The notes beneath the pieces were generated by a model. The model made no database searches and was not told the DNA's origin. It saw only the letters and a program-made list of their open reading frames with translations. Positions 52,491 to 61,463 of a stretch of 64,000 nucleotides of DNA are shown in pieces. The stretch covers positions 744,001 to 808,000 of the forward strand of contig JAFS01000001.1 of NCBI GenBank assembly GCA_000526255.1, read 5' to 3'. Both the position numbers and the translations under genes were made by a program. How positions within the stretch are numbered: position 1 is the first letter of the stretch; each line of letters opens with the position of its first letter. Source of the DNA: Verrucomicrobia bacterium LP2A. GTDB lineage: Bacteria; Verrucomicrobiota; Verrucomicrobiia; Methylacidiphilales; Methylacidiphilaceae.

Positions 52491-55156
52491 ACGGCTCCTT
52501 TTTTGCCCCTCCCCAGCGGCTCTGGGAAAAGACTCAGTTCTTTCACCCCAAGAAGGCGCCTATCTTTCGCGACTGGAGCGATGCCTGCCCCTATGTCGGA
52601 CTCTACGATCGCTTCCTGATCGACAAGTTTGGAGGCGTTCACGCCTTCTATCGGACCTATTTTCCCCAGGCCGATATTGCGAGCCCGGAACGGCTCTCGG
52701 AGCTTCAGGAGCAGCTCCGGTTGATCTTGATTCAGCTCCCTCCCGAGATCGCCCAGACGCAACACCTCTTTACCTGTAATGGAGATTATGGTCCTGTCCT
52801 GGAAGAGTTTGCCCGGATCGCCTCCCACCCCGCGGTGGCCCCGATGCGGGCCAACAAGGCCCAACGGCTCACCGAGCGGATGCTCCGCCGCAAGCTCGTC
52901 TGGATTGAAACCCACACGATTCTGACCGCGTTCCCGACCGGTTCCGCCGTGGGAGGAGGCAGCGAGTGGAACCAACGCATCAGCGGCCGGGGCGCGCCTT
53001 CGATTCAACGGCGACGGCTCACTCGGGAGGAGTTCGATGCGGCGGTCCATAGCCTCGAAACGGCAGAATCGGTCCTTGCCGACACCGCGCGTCGCGCGGG
53101 AGCGCAAATCCACCCTCTCGAGGCCCACGGGATCGCCGACTACTTCTTCCGCCTCTGGAATCCCGGCCTGGCTGTCGAAAATGGCACCCGCCTCAACTAT
53201 GAGTATGACCTGATGCCCTTCGTCGACTCCTGGATGCTCCAGGAAATGCGGGTGGAAAGGGACTATCTCCAGATTGGAGACTATGCCCACGGCCTGGTCT
53301 CGATGGTGGGTCTCCCGTTGGAAACACGCCCCAGGGATATGGAGCGGATGACGGTCGGACTCCCGTTTCGGGATGTGCGCGTCAGCCTGATCGTGCGGCG
53401 CACCAACAAGCTGGCCGAAATGGAGAAGCTGCACAAGCGAATCGACTGGGCCGACCAGCGGATGCGGATGGGATTGAACCTGATCGACATGCTCCACAAG
53501 CCGCACGACGACCGCCGAGAGTCGGGCGTTCAGAATATCGAAGCCTGGATGCAGATCGAGGAGGCCCAGTCGCTCCTCAGCGATCTCCGCTCGGGAGCCG
53601 ATGATCTGGTCCAGGTTCAGCTGACCGTTCACTCCTGGCACAGGGAGCCCGATGAGGTGCGCCGCCGGGCCAAGCTGCTTCTCAACCGCTTTGGGGATCT
53701 CTCCCGGGCGCGAGGGTGGATCGAGCGGTCAAGCCTCTTACCCGTGCTTATGACCGAGATGCCGGGGGTCTACGCTCCGCTGCTTCGGCCGCTGCTGGTG
53801 CGTGCGCGGATGGCCGCCGATCTCCTGCCGATCTTCCGCGGCTTGGAGAGCGAGGAGAAACCGGTCCACCTTTTTGGAAACACGACCGGAGGCTTGGTCG
53901 CGCTCAATTTGGAGGACAAGCGGAACGAAGGGGCGACCATGCTCTACATCAGCGGGGTCAAAGGGTCGGGAAAGAGCGTGCTCGCCCAGCTCATCCTTCT
54001 CCGGCATCTCGGCCCCGACGCGATCCTTCTCATCATCGACAAGGGATCGAGCTACGATCGGCTGGTCGAGCTCCTCGGGGGGACGACCGTCCGGCTCGAG
54101 GCCGACCGGCCGATCTGCTTCAATCCCTTTCAAGTCTATGTCGGCGCCACCGAATCGGGAGAGCTCCGGGAGCCCGAGCCCGGAGAGCTCGCGAAGGTGA
54201 TCCACTGCCTGGAGATCCTTGCGAACGCCGGCCAGCAGGAGGGGCTTTCGACGGAGGAGCGGAACATCCTCGAGGCGATCGCCCGGCAGACCTTTTCGAA
54301 CGCCGTCAAGAATCGGGAACGCCTGGTGACGCTGAGCGACTTTTCCCTTCAGCTCGCCTACCGGTCGGACGCCCGCTTCCTGGCGGAACGCCTAAAGCCG
54401 TTCGTCGAGGGGCGCTACCGCTCCTGGTTCAACGGGGAGACGCAATTTCACCTCAAAAGCCGGGTCGTCCATTTCGACTTCGAGCATATCTCGCAAGACG
54501 AAAGCCTGGCGGCCGCCCTCATTCCGATGTCGACCCTCTTCGTGAGCGATATGATCCTCTCGCATCCCGAGACCTTCAAGATTCTCGTCTTCGGAGAGAT
54601 GTGGCAGCACATCAACAATCCGACGACCGCGAACCTGATCGTCGACGCCTTCAAGACCTACCGCAAGAAGCGGTGCGCGATTGTCGGCGAGTCCCAGGCG
54701 ATCCTCGACCTGACTGACAGCTCCAAGGTGGCGAAGGCGGTAATTCAAAACGTCGATACCTGGATCCTGCTGCCGCAAGGGAGCGAGCAGCATGTGGAAT
54801 TTGCCGTCCATGAGCTCGAGCTCACCAAGGGGCAGCGCGACTGCCTGCTCAACCTCAGGAACGCCGCCCGTCTCCATCCGGATGGGGAGGCCGAGCTCTG
54901 GCGGGAGGCCTTCTACCTGCGGGGCAGGGGTGTCGACGCGCTCTCCGGGATCGTGCGGGTCGAGATCGAGCCGGAAGAGTATTGGCTCACAACGACCACG
55001 CCAGCGGATCTGCCCGCTTGGAAGGCGGCGCGGGAAGCCTTTGGAAACGACCTCTCCCAAGCCCTCGCAGCCCTGGCACGCCAGTTCCCGATCGGAGTGC
55101 GGGAAGAGGTGGCGGGCACTCCGAAAACGCCCGAGCAGCCGATCGCAATCCGATGA
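52487..55156 (+). CDS. virB4: VirB4-family ATPase
   Basis: 889 residues. N-terminal CagE/VirB4-type domain (about 60-440), then the ATPase with Walker A GVKGSGKSVLAQL (about 490), a DKGSSYDRLVELLGG segment and Walker B ILVFGEMWQHINN (about 703), with ESQAILDLTDS after it. VirB4 is the universal T4SS ATPase that energises pilus assembly and substrate passage; it defines this locus as a T4SS. Overlaps its neighbours on both sides by four bases, giving a virB3-virB4-large exported protein coupled unit. Confidence 0.95.
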   Translation: MNGSFFAPPQRLWEKTQFFHPKKAPIFRDWSDACPYVGLYDRFLIDKFGGVHAFYRTYFPQADIASPERLSELQEQLRLILIQLPPEIAQTQHLFTCNGDYGPVLEEFARIASHPAVAPMRANKAQRLTERMLRRKLVWIETHTILTAFPTGSAVGGGSEWNQRISGRGAPSIQRRRLTREEFDAAVHSLETAESVLADTARRAGAQIHPLEAHGIADYFFRLWNPGLAVENGTRLNYEYDLMPFVDSWMLQEMRVERDYLQIGDYAHGLVSMVGLPLETRPRDMERMTVGLPFRDVRVSLIVRRTNKLAEMEKLHKRIDWADQRMRMGLNLIDMLHKPHDDRRESGVQNIEAWMQIEEAQSLLSDLRSGADDLVQVQLTVHSWHREPDEVRRRAKLLLNRFGDLSRARGWIERSSLLPVLMTEMPGVYAPLLRPLLVRARMAADLLPIFRGLESEEKPVHLFGNTTGGLVALNLEDKRNEGATMLYISGVKGSGKSVLAQLILLRHLGPDAILLIIDKGSSYDRLVELLGGTTVRLEADRPICFNPFQVYVGATESGELREPEPGELAKVIHCLEILANAGQQEGLSTEERNILEAIARQTFSNAVKNRERLVTLSDFSLQLAYRSDARFLAERLKPFVEGRYRSWFNGETQFHLKSRVVHFDFEHISQDESLAAALIPMSTLFVSDMILSHPETFKILVFGEMWQHINNPTTANLIVDAFKTYRKKRCAIVGESQAILDLTDSSKVAKAVIQNVDTWILLPQGSEQHVEFAVHELELTKGQRDCLLNLRNAARLHPDGEAELWREAFYLRGRGVDALSGIVRVEIEPEEYWLTTTTPADLPAWKAAREAFGNDLSQALAALARQFPIGVREEVAGTPKTPEQPIAIR

Positions 55157-57639
55157 AGCGACTCCTACGAGCCTCGTTGCCAGCATCGGTGGCTCTTCTG
55201 CTGGGCCTCTTGATTGGCGGAGGAACGATGGTGCTTCGTGCGGGAACGCTTCCCGAAGCGGTCGATTCCGACCCGGTACTCGCCCAGAGCGGAGGGAAGG
55301 ATCGAATCTTGAAATGGCTGATCGGCTCAGGGAATTCCCGCGACTTTCTGCGAGCCGACTGGCTCGACACGATTTTACTTCAGTTCTTCCGGAAGGAGGA
55401 GGCCCAAGCCCTTGTCCAGCGGGATCTCTTGCGTGGGGACGGCCTCCTGGCCAATGCCCTGACGCAAGCCTTCCAGATCCTTCGGGTCGGGAGCCAGACG
55501 GCCCGGGAGCAGGTCGTGGAGCTGGCGCGGGAAGGGCGCTGCCGCCTCTGGACGAGCCTCTCTGGGAGCTCTCGAGCCCTGGGCGCCATTCGCGATTACC
55601 TGCTTACCCTCCCCTCCGGTTACCCGGCCGCCCTCTTTGCCTTGGAAGCGTGGGAGCACGACGATCGCGACGCCTTCCCCTCCTCGGTCATGGAGACGGC
55701 GATGCGCTCCCTTCTCCTTCCGCCCAAGAAGCCGGAGGGCCTGGAAGCGAACTGGGAGGCCGGTACACGGCTGGGGCCTCTGATCGGGGAAGGGGGTGGG
55801 GCTCTCCTGCTCCTGACGACCTTTCCCAAGAAGGAGGCGACCTTTTATGACACCGTCTGGCAGCTCGCCTGGCAAGGCATGGTCGAAGATCCTCCTCTTG
55901 TCAAAGAGTATCGCGATCGCGTCCTCTCTTGCTCCACGAGCCGCCGCTGGCTCGTGCAGACCTTGCAGAGCTCCCTCGATTCAATGGAGGGAGACCGTTT
56001 CCTCCGCCACTATTTCGCCCTGGACTTCCTTCATCCCACCCCGGTCGGCCGGGCAAAGTGGCTCTGGGAAGCGCTGGTGGGGCCGCGGGCGGGAGGAGGC
56101 CTCCTGCCTCTCGCCAAAAAGAAGCTCGCTACCCTTTTGCTGAGTGATGACCGCTATGCCGACTTTCTCCTCTGGCATCTGACGCGGCCGGCCGAAGCGG
56201 CCGCCCAAGCGACCCGAGAGGCGCTCACCCACGCGCTCCGGCGGGAAGAGGGAGTCGTCCGCAAGGCATTGCAAACGATTTGGGAAGGGCAGACGGAGCT
56301 CGCCGGCCGACTCGAGGAATCTCCCTGGTGGACACTCTGCGAGGTGACGCGGGGAAAGAGCGCAGCGGACCTCCGCCGGAGCTGCTCCCGCGGCGAGCTC
56401 GATCGGACGTCGCTCCTTGCGGTCGGCGGAGTCATCGCCTCTCTGCTGGAACGGAGCGACTCCGCCTGGAGCTCCCTCTTCCTCAACAAGGAAGAGGGTA
56501 CGGCTCAAGGCTCGCCCTTCTTTCTTTCGGTCTTTCCCACCCTGGTACAGATCGCCCCAGAGTGCGCGTTGGCCTGGATCGATACGCTGCTCCACAACGA
56601 CCAGGAAGCCTTCGTCGCCTTCGGCCGCTGGATCTCTTCGCGTCCCCAAGCGCGGGTGACGGTTCAAGAATATGCCCCCTGGCTCCAAGGAGCCGGCGAC
56701 CAGATGCGGCAAGCCCTGGAGAAGAATAGCCCGATCCTCGGGGAGGAGGCCCAGCTCTTCGTGGAAGCGTTTTCCCAGTGGACGAGCGAGACGGGCTGGG
56801 AGCGCGTGCTCCATCGGCTGCAGCGGGAGATCGGCGTTGCCGAGAAGCTTCGCGAGATCTTTCTGGGAAGCTGGCGGGCCAATCCCGAGGAATTTTGGCG
56901 TGGCTATGGCGGTCTCGCCTACCTGCCGGGCGCTAAGAGCGCCTGCGAGCGGGCGGCGGACACCTTGGTCACCTTCGGAGGTTCCGAAAACGCTCTCCGC
57001 GCGATCGCCGGATGGGATTATGCGGTTGGCGACGCCTGCGGTCGCGTCTGGGACGTACTCTGGGAGTCATCTCCGGATCGGGAGCGTCTACTCCAAGCGG
57101 TCCTCCATTCCGATGGGCTCAGCGACCTCAACAGCGTGCTCGTGATGGCGACCAAGAACGCCTTGGAGCGGCCGGGGGCGCGAACGCTCGCGGAAAAGAT
57201 CGCCCGATCGCTCGGCAAGACCGCCGATCTCCTCCAGATCCTGGCCGAAGATCCAACCACGACGCGAGAAATCCTCGCTGGCTGCCTTTCCGACCCCTCG
57301 TTCCGGGAGAGTTGGGAGAAATCGGTCTTCCTCGTTGCCAAGTTCGGCGACCAGTCGCCGGTGGTCGCCCAGTGGATCCTCTCACGAAAGGAAGCTCTCG
57401 ACGGATGGAAGAACGCCTTTGCCATCGCTTTGAAAGATCACCCGCTCTTCCTTCGCGCCGTCGTCGTCCGGATGGCTAGGGCGAAGGGAGGAGAGCTCAC
57501 TTGGGCATTCGAGATGCGGAAGCTCGAGGAGGCGATCATGATGGCCGTTCTCACCGACCGGCTGCTTTGGGAAGACCTAATAGAAGATAAGACGGGAGGG
57601 ATCGCGAGCTATGTACGAAAGAACGTCTCGATTCCCTAA
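55153..57639 (+). CDS. 828-residue exported alpha-helical protein
   Basis: N-terminal hydrophobic segment (about 7-28, ASLPASVALLLGLLIGGGTM) is a signal anchor or signal peptide; the rest is predicted almost wholly helical with repeat-like spacing of Trp/Leu (for example ILAEDPTTTREILAGCLSDP). No known domain. Translationally coupled to virB4 (ATGA) and overlapping the following lipoprotein gene by 29 bases, so it is probably a core part of this T4SS variant. It does not look like TraG or VirB5. Confidence 0.6.
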   Translation: MKRLLRASLPASVALLLGLLIGGGTMVLRAGTLPEAVDSDPVLAQSGGKDRILKWLIGSGNSRDFLRADWLDTILLQFFRKEEAQALVQRDLLRGDGLLANALTQAFQILRVGSQTAREQVVELAREGRCRLWTSLSGSSRALGAIRDYLLTLPSGYPAALFALEAWEHDDRDAFPSSVMETAMRSLLLPPKKPEGLEANWEAGTRLGPLIGEGGGALLLLTTFPKKEATFYDTVWQLAWQGMVEDPPLVKEYRDRVLSCSTSRRWLVQTLQSSLDSMEGDRFLRHYFALDFLHPTPVGRAKWLWEALVGPRAGGGLLPLAKKKLATLLLSDDRYADFLLWHLTRPAEAAAQATREALTHALRREEGVVRKALQTIWEGQTELAGRLEESPWWTLCEVTRGKSAADLRRSCSRGELDRTSLLAVGGVIASLLERSDSAWSSLFLNKEEGTAQGSPFFLSVFPTLVQIAPECALAWIDTLLHNDQEAFVAFGRWISSRPQARVTVQEYAPWLQGAGDQMRQALEKNSPILGEEAQLFVEAFSQWTSETGWERVLHRLQREIGVAEKLREIFLGSWRANPEEFWRGYGGLAYLPGAKSACERAADTLVTFGGSENALRAIAGWDYAVGDACGRVWDVLWESSPDRERLLQAVLHSDGLSDLNSVLVMATKNALERPGARTLAEKIARSLGKTADLLQILAEDPTTTREILAGCLSDPSFRESWEKSVFLVAKFGDQSPVVAQWILSRKEALDGWKNAFAIALKDHPLFLRAVVVRMARAKGGELTWAFEMRKLEEAIMMAVLTDRLLWEDLIEDKTGGIASYVRKNVSIP

Positions 57640-58117
57640 AAGGCAGAGAAGGGCGATCGTCTGCTTGGCCGCCGCTACCCTCCTCGCCGGCTGCGCCAGC
57701 CAACCCTATGCCCAAGGGGATTCGACGGGCCAGCAAGTGGCCGACAACGCCGTCCGTTATGGCTCGATGGCCGCCGCAGGCGCGGGCGGCTATTTCGCGG
57801 GCAAGGCGATTGGAGGCTCGCCCACCGCGGGCGCCGTGGGCGCCGGTGTCGGGGTATTGGGACAGTGGGCGGTCAACAAGTTCAACGATAAAAAGCGGAA
57901 GGACGCATTCGAGCAGGGTGTAGCCGATGGGAAAGCTCAAGTAACAGCCAACATTTTAAACGAAAAATGGAAGAAAGAGGCGGAGTATGGCATTCCCCCC
58001 GAAGGGAAAAAGGCGGGGGTTCCCAACTACCGGACGGCGTACATTTCCTCCCGCAAGGACGAGAGCTCGGGAGTTACCTATCCCGGGACCTACCAGACGG
58101 TCCCGGTCTACCGCTGA
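57611..58117 (+). CDS. lipoprotein with glycine-zipper segment, copy 1
   Basis: 168 residues; lipobox LLAGC (Cys27). A Gly/Ala-rich helix (YGSMAAAGAGGYFAGKAIGG and GAVGAGVGVLGQWAVNKFND, about 52-98) is of the glycine-zipper type, then a basic region and a terminal YPGTYQTVPVYR. Same design as the next gene. Glycine-zipper lipoproteins anchor envelope complexes; a VirB7-like role in the outer ring is possible. Confidence 0.7.
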   Translation: MYERTSRFPKRQRRAIVCLAAATLLAGCASQPYAQGDSTGQQVADNAVRYGSMAAAGAGGYFAGKAIGGSPTAGAVGAGVGVLGQWAVNKFNDKKRKDAFEQGVADGKAQVTANILNEKWKKEAEYGIPPEGKKAGVPNYRTAYISSRKDESSGVTYPGTYQTVPVYR

Positions 58118-58139
58118 TCCTCCAGATGGAGAACCCTTG

Positions 58140-58616
58140 ATGAAGAAGATCCCCCTCCCCGGCACTCTCCTCCTGATCCTGTTTGCCGCCGGTTGTTCGC
58201 ATGAGGTCTACAACCAGTACGACAGCCCGACGCGCTCCATGACCGACGGAGCCGTCCGCTATGGAAGCATCGGCGGAGCGGGAGCCCTTGGCTATTTTGC
58301 CGGTCGAGGGGTGGGGGGCAGCGGAGCCGCCGGAGCTGCCGGAGCGGGCGTGGGGGCGGTCGGAGAGTATGGGGTACAGAAGTACAACGACAAGCGGCGG
58401 ATGGACGCCTACAACAAAGGGATCCCCGTCGGAAAGGCCCAGGCCCTGGCCGAGCTCGCCCAAAACGAAGCCGAGCTCAAGAAGTACGAGGTCTATCCGT
58501 ACAACCAGCGAGCCAATGCCCCGAGCTACCGGAGCACCTATGTCCCCTCCCGGAAGGATACCGCCAGCGACGTCACCTACCCCGGAACGTACCAGACCGT
58601 TCCGGTCTATCGATAA
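58140..58616 (+). CDS. lipoprotein with glycine-zipper segment, copy 2
   Basis: 158 residues; lipobox LFAAGC (Cys19). Shares AVRYGSIGGAGALGYFAGRG, GAVGEYGVQKYNDKRRMDAY and the terminal TYPGTYQTVPVYR with the gene before it, 22 bases away. A tandem duplication with moderate divergence. Confidence 0.72.
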   Translation: MKKIPLPGTLLLILFAAGCSHEVYNQYDSPTRSMTDGAVRYGSIGGAGALGYFAGRGVGGSGAAGAAGAGVGAVGEYGVQKYNDKRRMDAYNKGIPVGKAQALAELAQNEAELKKYEVYPYNQRANAPSYRSTYVPSRKDTASDVTYPGTYQTVPVYR

Positions 58617-58754
58617 TCAGGCTGCGGCAGGCAAATCGCTTTCGTTCTGCTCGGGCGAATCGGAGGAATTGGTGCCAAGTGCTGGGTGGCTTGCCGGAAC
58701 TACCGGGAGCATGAGGATGGTCCCGGAAGAGGCAGCTCCCACTCCGAGCAGCCC

Positions 58755-59549
58755 TCAGGGCTTCTCTCGCTCCGAGGAAGCATTTGGCTCCGAAGGCTTG
58801 GGGCGCATGATCTCGTCGAGCTCCCGGCTCGCCTTTTCGATCGCCGCTTTATCCCCTCGGCCATTGGCGCGGACGAGCTCGATCAGCTTTGCGGTAATCG
58901 CCCGGTTTTGCTCCGCCGTAAACTGAGGCTTGGGCTCTTCTTCCCCGAGCATGATCCCCAAAGACCGCTGGCGGCGCGGCGAGAGAGGAGGTGGCACGAA
59001 ATCCTTGGGCAAGAGACCAAGCTCCTTTTGGGCTTCGATCACCTCGGGGTAGTAATAGTCGATCGACGTCGCGGCTAGTTTATCCATATAGGTATCAAGC
59101 GACCCCTTTCTCGCCTCTTCGAAACCCCAGAGCTGAATGTACTTTTGGTAAACCTGCTTTTCCATGGCAACCGCTTCGGGAAAGCTCAGTCCCAGCCGAA
59201 CCCACGGGGGAGGATCGTCGCCGAATAATTGGAAGCGCCAGGGAACCAGAACCTGCCCGTTTTCCGCAAGCACATAGGTGCGGGCGCCACCAATCCCCCA
59301 ATGATTCGGATCCCAATTCCGAAACTCGTAGTAGGTGATCCCATTGGCCGCCTTGAGCCGGGCAACGATGACCTGCGCTTCTTCCCCAAAGATCTTCTGC
59401 CAATCTTCGGTGGAAATCTCTGGAGGACGCGGGGAGGGCGGGAGCGATGGCTCGGCGGCTTGGCTTGGGGGAAGAAGAGAGCTTAAGAAGAGGGAGAGGG
59501 CAACCGTGGCGCGATAAAACAACGGGAGACGAGGGCGGCAGGTTTTCAT
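58755..59549 (-). CDS. secreted partner-family protein, copy C
   Basis: 264 residues; signal peptide MKTCRPRLPLFYRATVALSL (about 1-31, cleavage near SQAAE). Related to 8603-9271 and 7891-8541: ISTEDWQKIFGEEAQVIVAR corresponds to IPEDFWDHLFWGKPKVIMGH, GLSFPEAVAMEKQVYQKYIQ to GLSLPEATEMVRQWIEKQIQ, and ELGLLPKDFVPP to QLGLLPKDYVPP. It has 40 extra C-terminal residues. Lies 12 bases downstream of the frameshifted Cys/His gene. Confidence 0.75.
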   Translation of the reverse strand: MKTCRPRLPLFYRATVALSLFLSSLLPPSQAAEPSLPPSPRPPEISTEDWQKIFGEEAQVIVARLKAANGITYYEFRNWDPNHWGIGGARTYVLAENGQVLVPWRFQLFGDDPPPWVRLGLSFPEAVAMEKQVYQKYIQLWGFEEARKGSLDTYMDKLAATSIDYYYPEVIEAQKELGLLPKDFVPPPLSPRRQRSLGIMLGEEEPKPQFTAEQNRAITAKLIELVRANGRGDKAAIEKASRELDEIMRPKPSEPNASSEREKP

Positions 59550-59561
59550 ATTATAGATGCT

Positions 59562-60661
59562 CTATGGTTTCGAGCTGACGGGCCCGTTCGAATGAAAAAA
59601 GTGGAGTGGGGCTGGAGCCATCGTTTCCATATCTTCTAGCGACATGATATTCCAGCGCGGATCGCCGTCCACATTGGTCGAAATAGCCACCCAGCCTCCG
59701 TATTCTGGCTTGTAGTCAACAACGCCGATATGGCCCTCAACATAGATTGGCATCTTCCAGGGATGTTGTGGGTCTAGCTCCGAACGGCCGGGAATGACGA
59801 AGGTGTCACCCGGCTGGGTCTCGTTTTTCGGAACCTCGACCCAATTGGGACTGGTCTTGGAAAGGTCTCCGTCTCTGACGGCCTGCTGGAGCGGAGTGAG
59901 GCTTCGGGAGAGCTGCAGCGCATTGCCAAGACGGCCGTTCGCCACGTATAGCCGAGGTCCCAAATTGATTCCGGAACGCTGGTGCAGATCGTACCAGTCC
60001 TTGAAGCAAAGACCGTTGGTAATCGGGCCCAAGCCGTTTGCATCGGCAAAATCCTGAAGGGCGAGGTCGTTGTTGAGTACCTGGAGCAGTCGAGCGTTGG
60101 CGTCCGACATCGGTTTGGCCACATGCAGGAACGCCGATGGCGCACTCGTGCCCGCCGACGGACCGGTCACTTGCCCCACCCCGTCCGTGGCGCCGGGATC
60201 TCCCGTCGAACGCGCCCAGGCGGGCCGGTCGGAAAAGTCGCTTGGTGGTTCGCGTGAGGCCGCCTTGAGTTGCCCGGCCTGGTATTGGAGAAGCTCGCTT
60301 CGGGTCGGCCACCGGGCCTTCTTGAGGTTCGGAGGATCGCTGTCGCTCTGCCCGCTCTCCTGAGACGAATGGGAATCGTTGCCCGAGGTGCTGCCCGCCG
60401 GCCCGGAAGGGCTCGGGTCTTGTGGCTGGCTCGTTCTTGCGCCGTAGCTGGCGGCGGAGCCGGTAGCGGAGGACAGGCGTTGCAAGGATCGGTCGCGGGA
60501 GGAGAGGGGGCGCTTGGCCCCTGGCCGGGAAACGCCTAGTTTTGGACGCCTTCTGTCACCTGGCCGGGAGAAGAGATCGGGAGGAAAAGCCAGAGGACCA
60601 CTGAGAGGTGTGGCACAAGAAGCCGTGGAGGGCGACGCGATCGAGCGGGAACAAGCTCCAT
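59562..60661 (-). pseudogene. secreted NlpC/P60-like Cys/His protein, right copy, frameshifted
   Basis: Right-hand copy of the gene at 9268-10374. The signal peptide (MELVPARSRRPPRLLVPH, then LSVVLWLFLPISSPGQV) is read from ATG 60661 and stops at TAG 60536-60538. The rest, including SDPPNLKKARWPTRSEL, Cys in NGLCFKDWYD, PGDTFVIP and EGHIGVVD, is in another frame that reaches stop 59562. One missing base would join them. After the TAG the signal frame continues as a Pro-rich stretch with CNAC, similar to the CC linker of the left copy, so the break may be a stop plus a later shift. Pseudogene or sequence error. Confidence 0.6.
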
Positions 60662-60672
60662 CGTGCTTCTCC

Positions 60673-60678
60673 ATAGGA
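60673..60678 (-). promoter_or_regulatory. island promoter-like motif (CTTGTCCTATG)
   Basis: TTGTCCTATGGAG ends 11 bases before the ATG at 60661, supporting that ATG as the true start of the frameshifted gene. Confidence 0.5.
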
Positions 60679-60785
60679 CAAGCCGGAAGGCACGGCGTGA
60701 GCCGCAGGGGGGGAGCGCAACCGCCTCTTTATTCATGGCGCTTCGGTCTGCGGTAGGCTAGGAGGAAAGGGGCAAGGGCCATTGC

Positions 60786-61282
60786 ATGAGCTGCGTCTTG
60801 TTCGCACTCGCTCTAGCGGTTGCCTTTCTCGGATGGCCGGGCGCGCTTTCGACCGCCTCCTCCGAGGAAGGGGCCGGCAACTCCGCCCGGAGGCCTATGC
60901 TCCAGGGCTTGGCGAGATCATGAGTGCGATCCAACTCCGTCACGCGAAGCTCTGGTTCGCCGGGAAGGCCAGGAATTGGCCTCTGGCGGCCTACGAGCTC
61001 GACGAAGTCAAAGAGGGGCTCGATGATGCGGCCAGAGTCCACCCGGAACACAACGGGCGGCCGATCGCCGAATGGATTGGACCCAGGATAGCGAAGCCAA
61101 TGGAGCGATTGGAAAAGGCGATCCAGGCCCGGGAACCGGCACGCTTCGTCCAGGCCTACGATGAGCTGTCGCGCTCCTGTACCTCCTGCCATCAGGCGGC
61201 GGGCTATGGGTTTATCCGGATTGGTCGCCCGACCCTTCCACCCCTGACCAATCAGCGTTTCGATCCGGGGCCGCTCCCGTGA
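60786..61282 (+). pseudogene. cytochrome c family protein, apparent frameshift
   Basis: The frame ending at 61282 encodes a monohaem cytochrome domain: YAPGLGEIMSAIQLRHAKLW, then helices, CTSCHQAAGYGF (the CxxCH haem site), ending NQRFDP. Without a signal peptide it could not get haem. One frame over, ATG 60786 encodes MSCVLFALALAVAFLGWPG, a good signal peptide, which runs to stop 60921-60923. Restoring one base near the GGGG at 60870-60873 would fuse them. Either decay or a sequence error. Not an obvious part of the secretion system. Confidence 0.6.
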
Positions 61283-61463
61283 GCGAAGTGGGGCGGAGAA
61301 GCTGAAAAGGTTGTCGCCAAGGAGGACCGAAACTTTCTTGGCGCCTCAATGCCTGCCGACTATTCCGGCTCGCGGGAGGCATGGCCGCTCTGCTAACCAT
61401 CAGCGCGCCGTTGGCTGGATTCTCTGCTCTGCACTGTCGGGCGGGAGCCAGCGCTTGGAAGAG

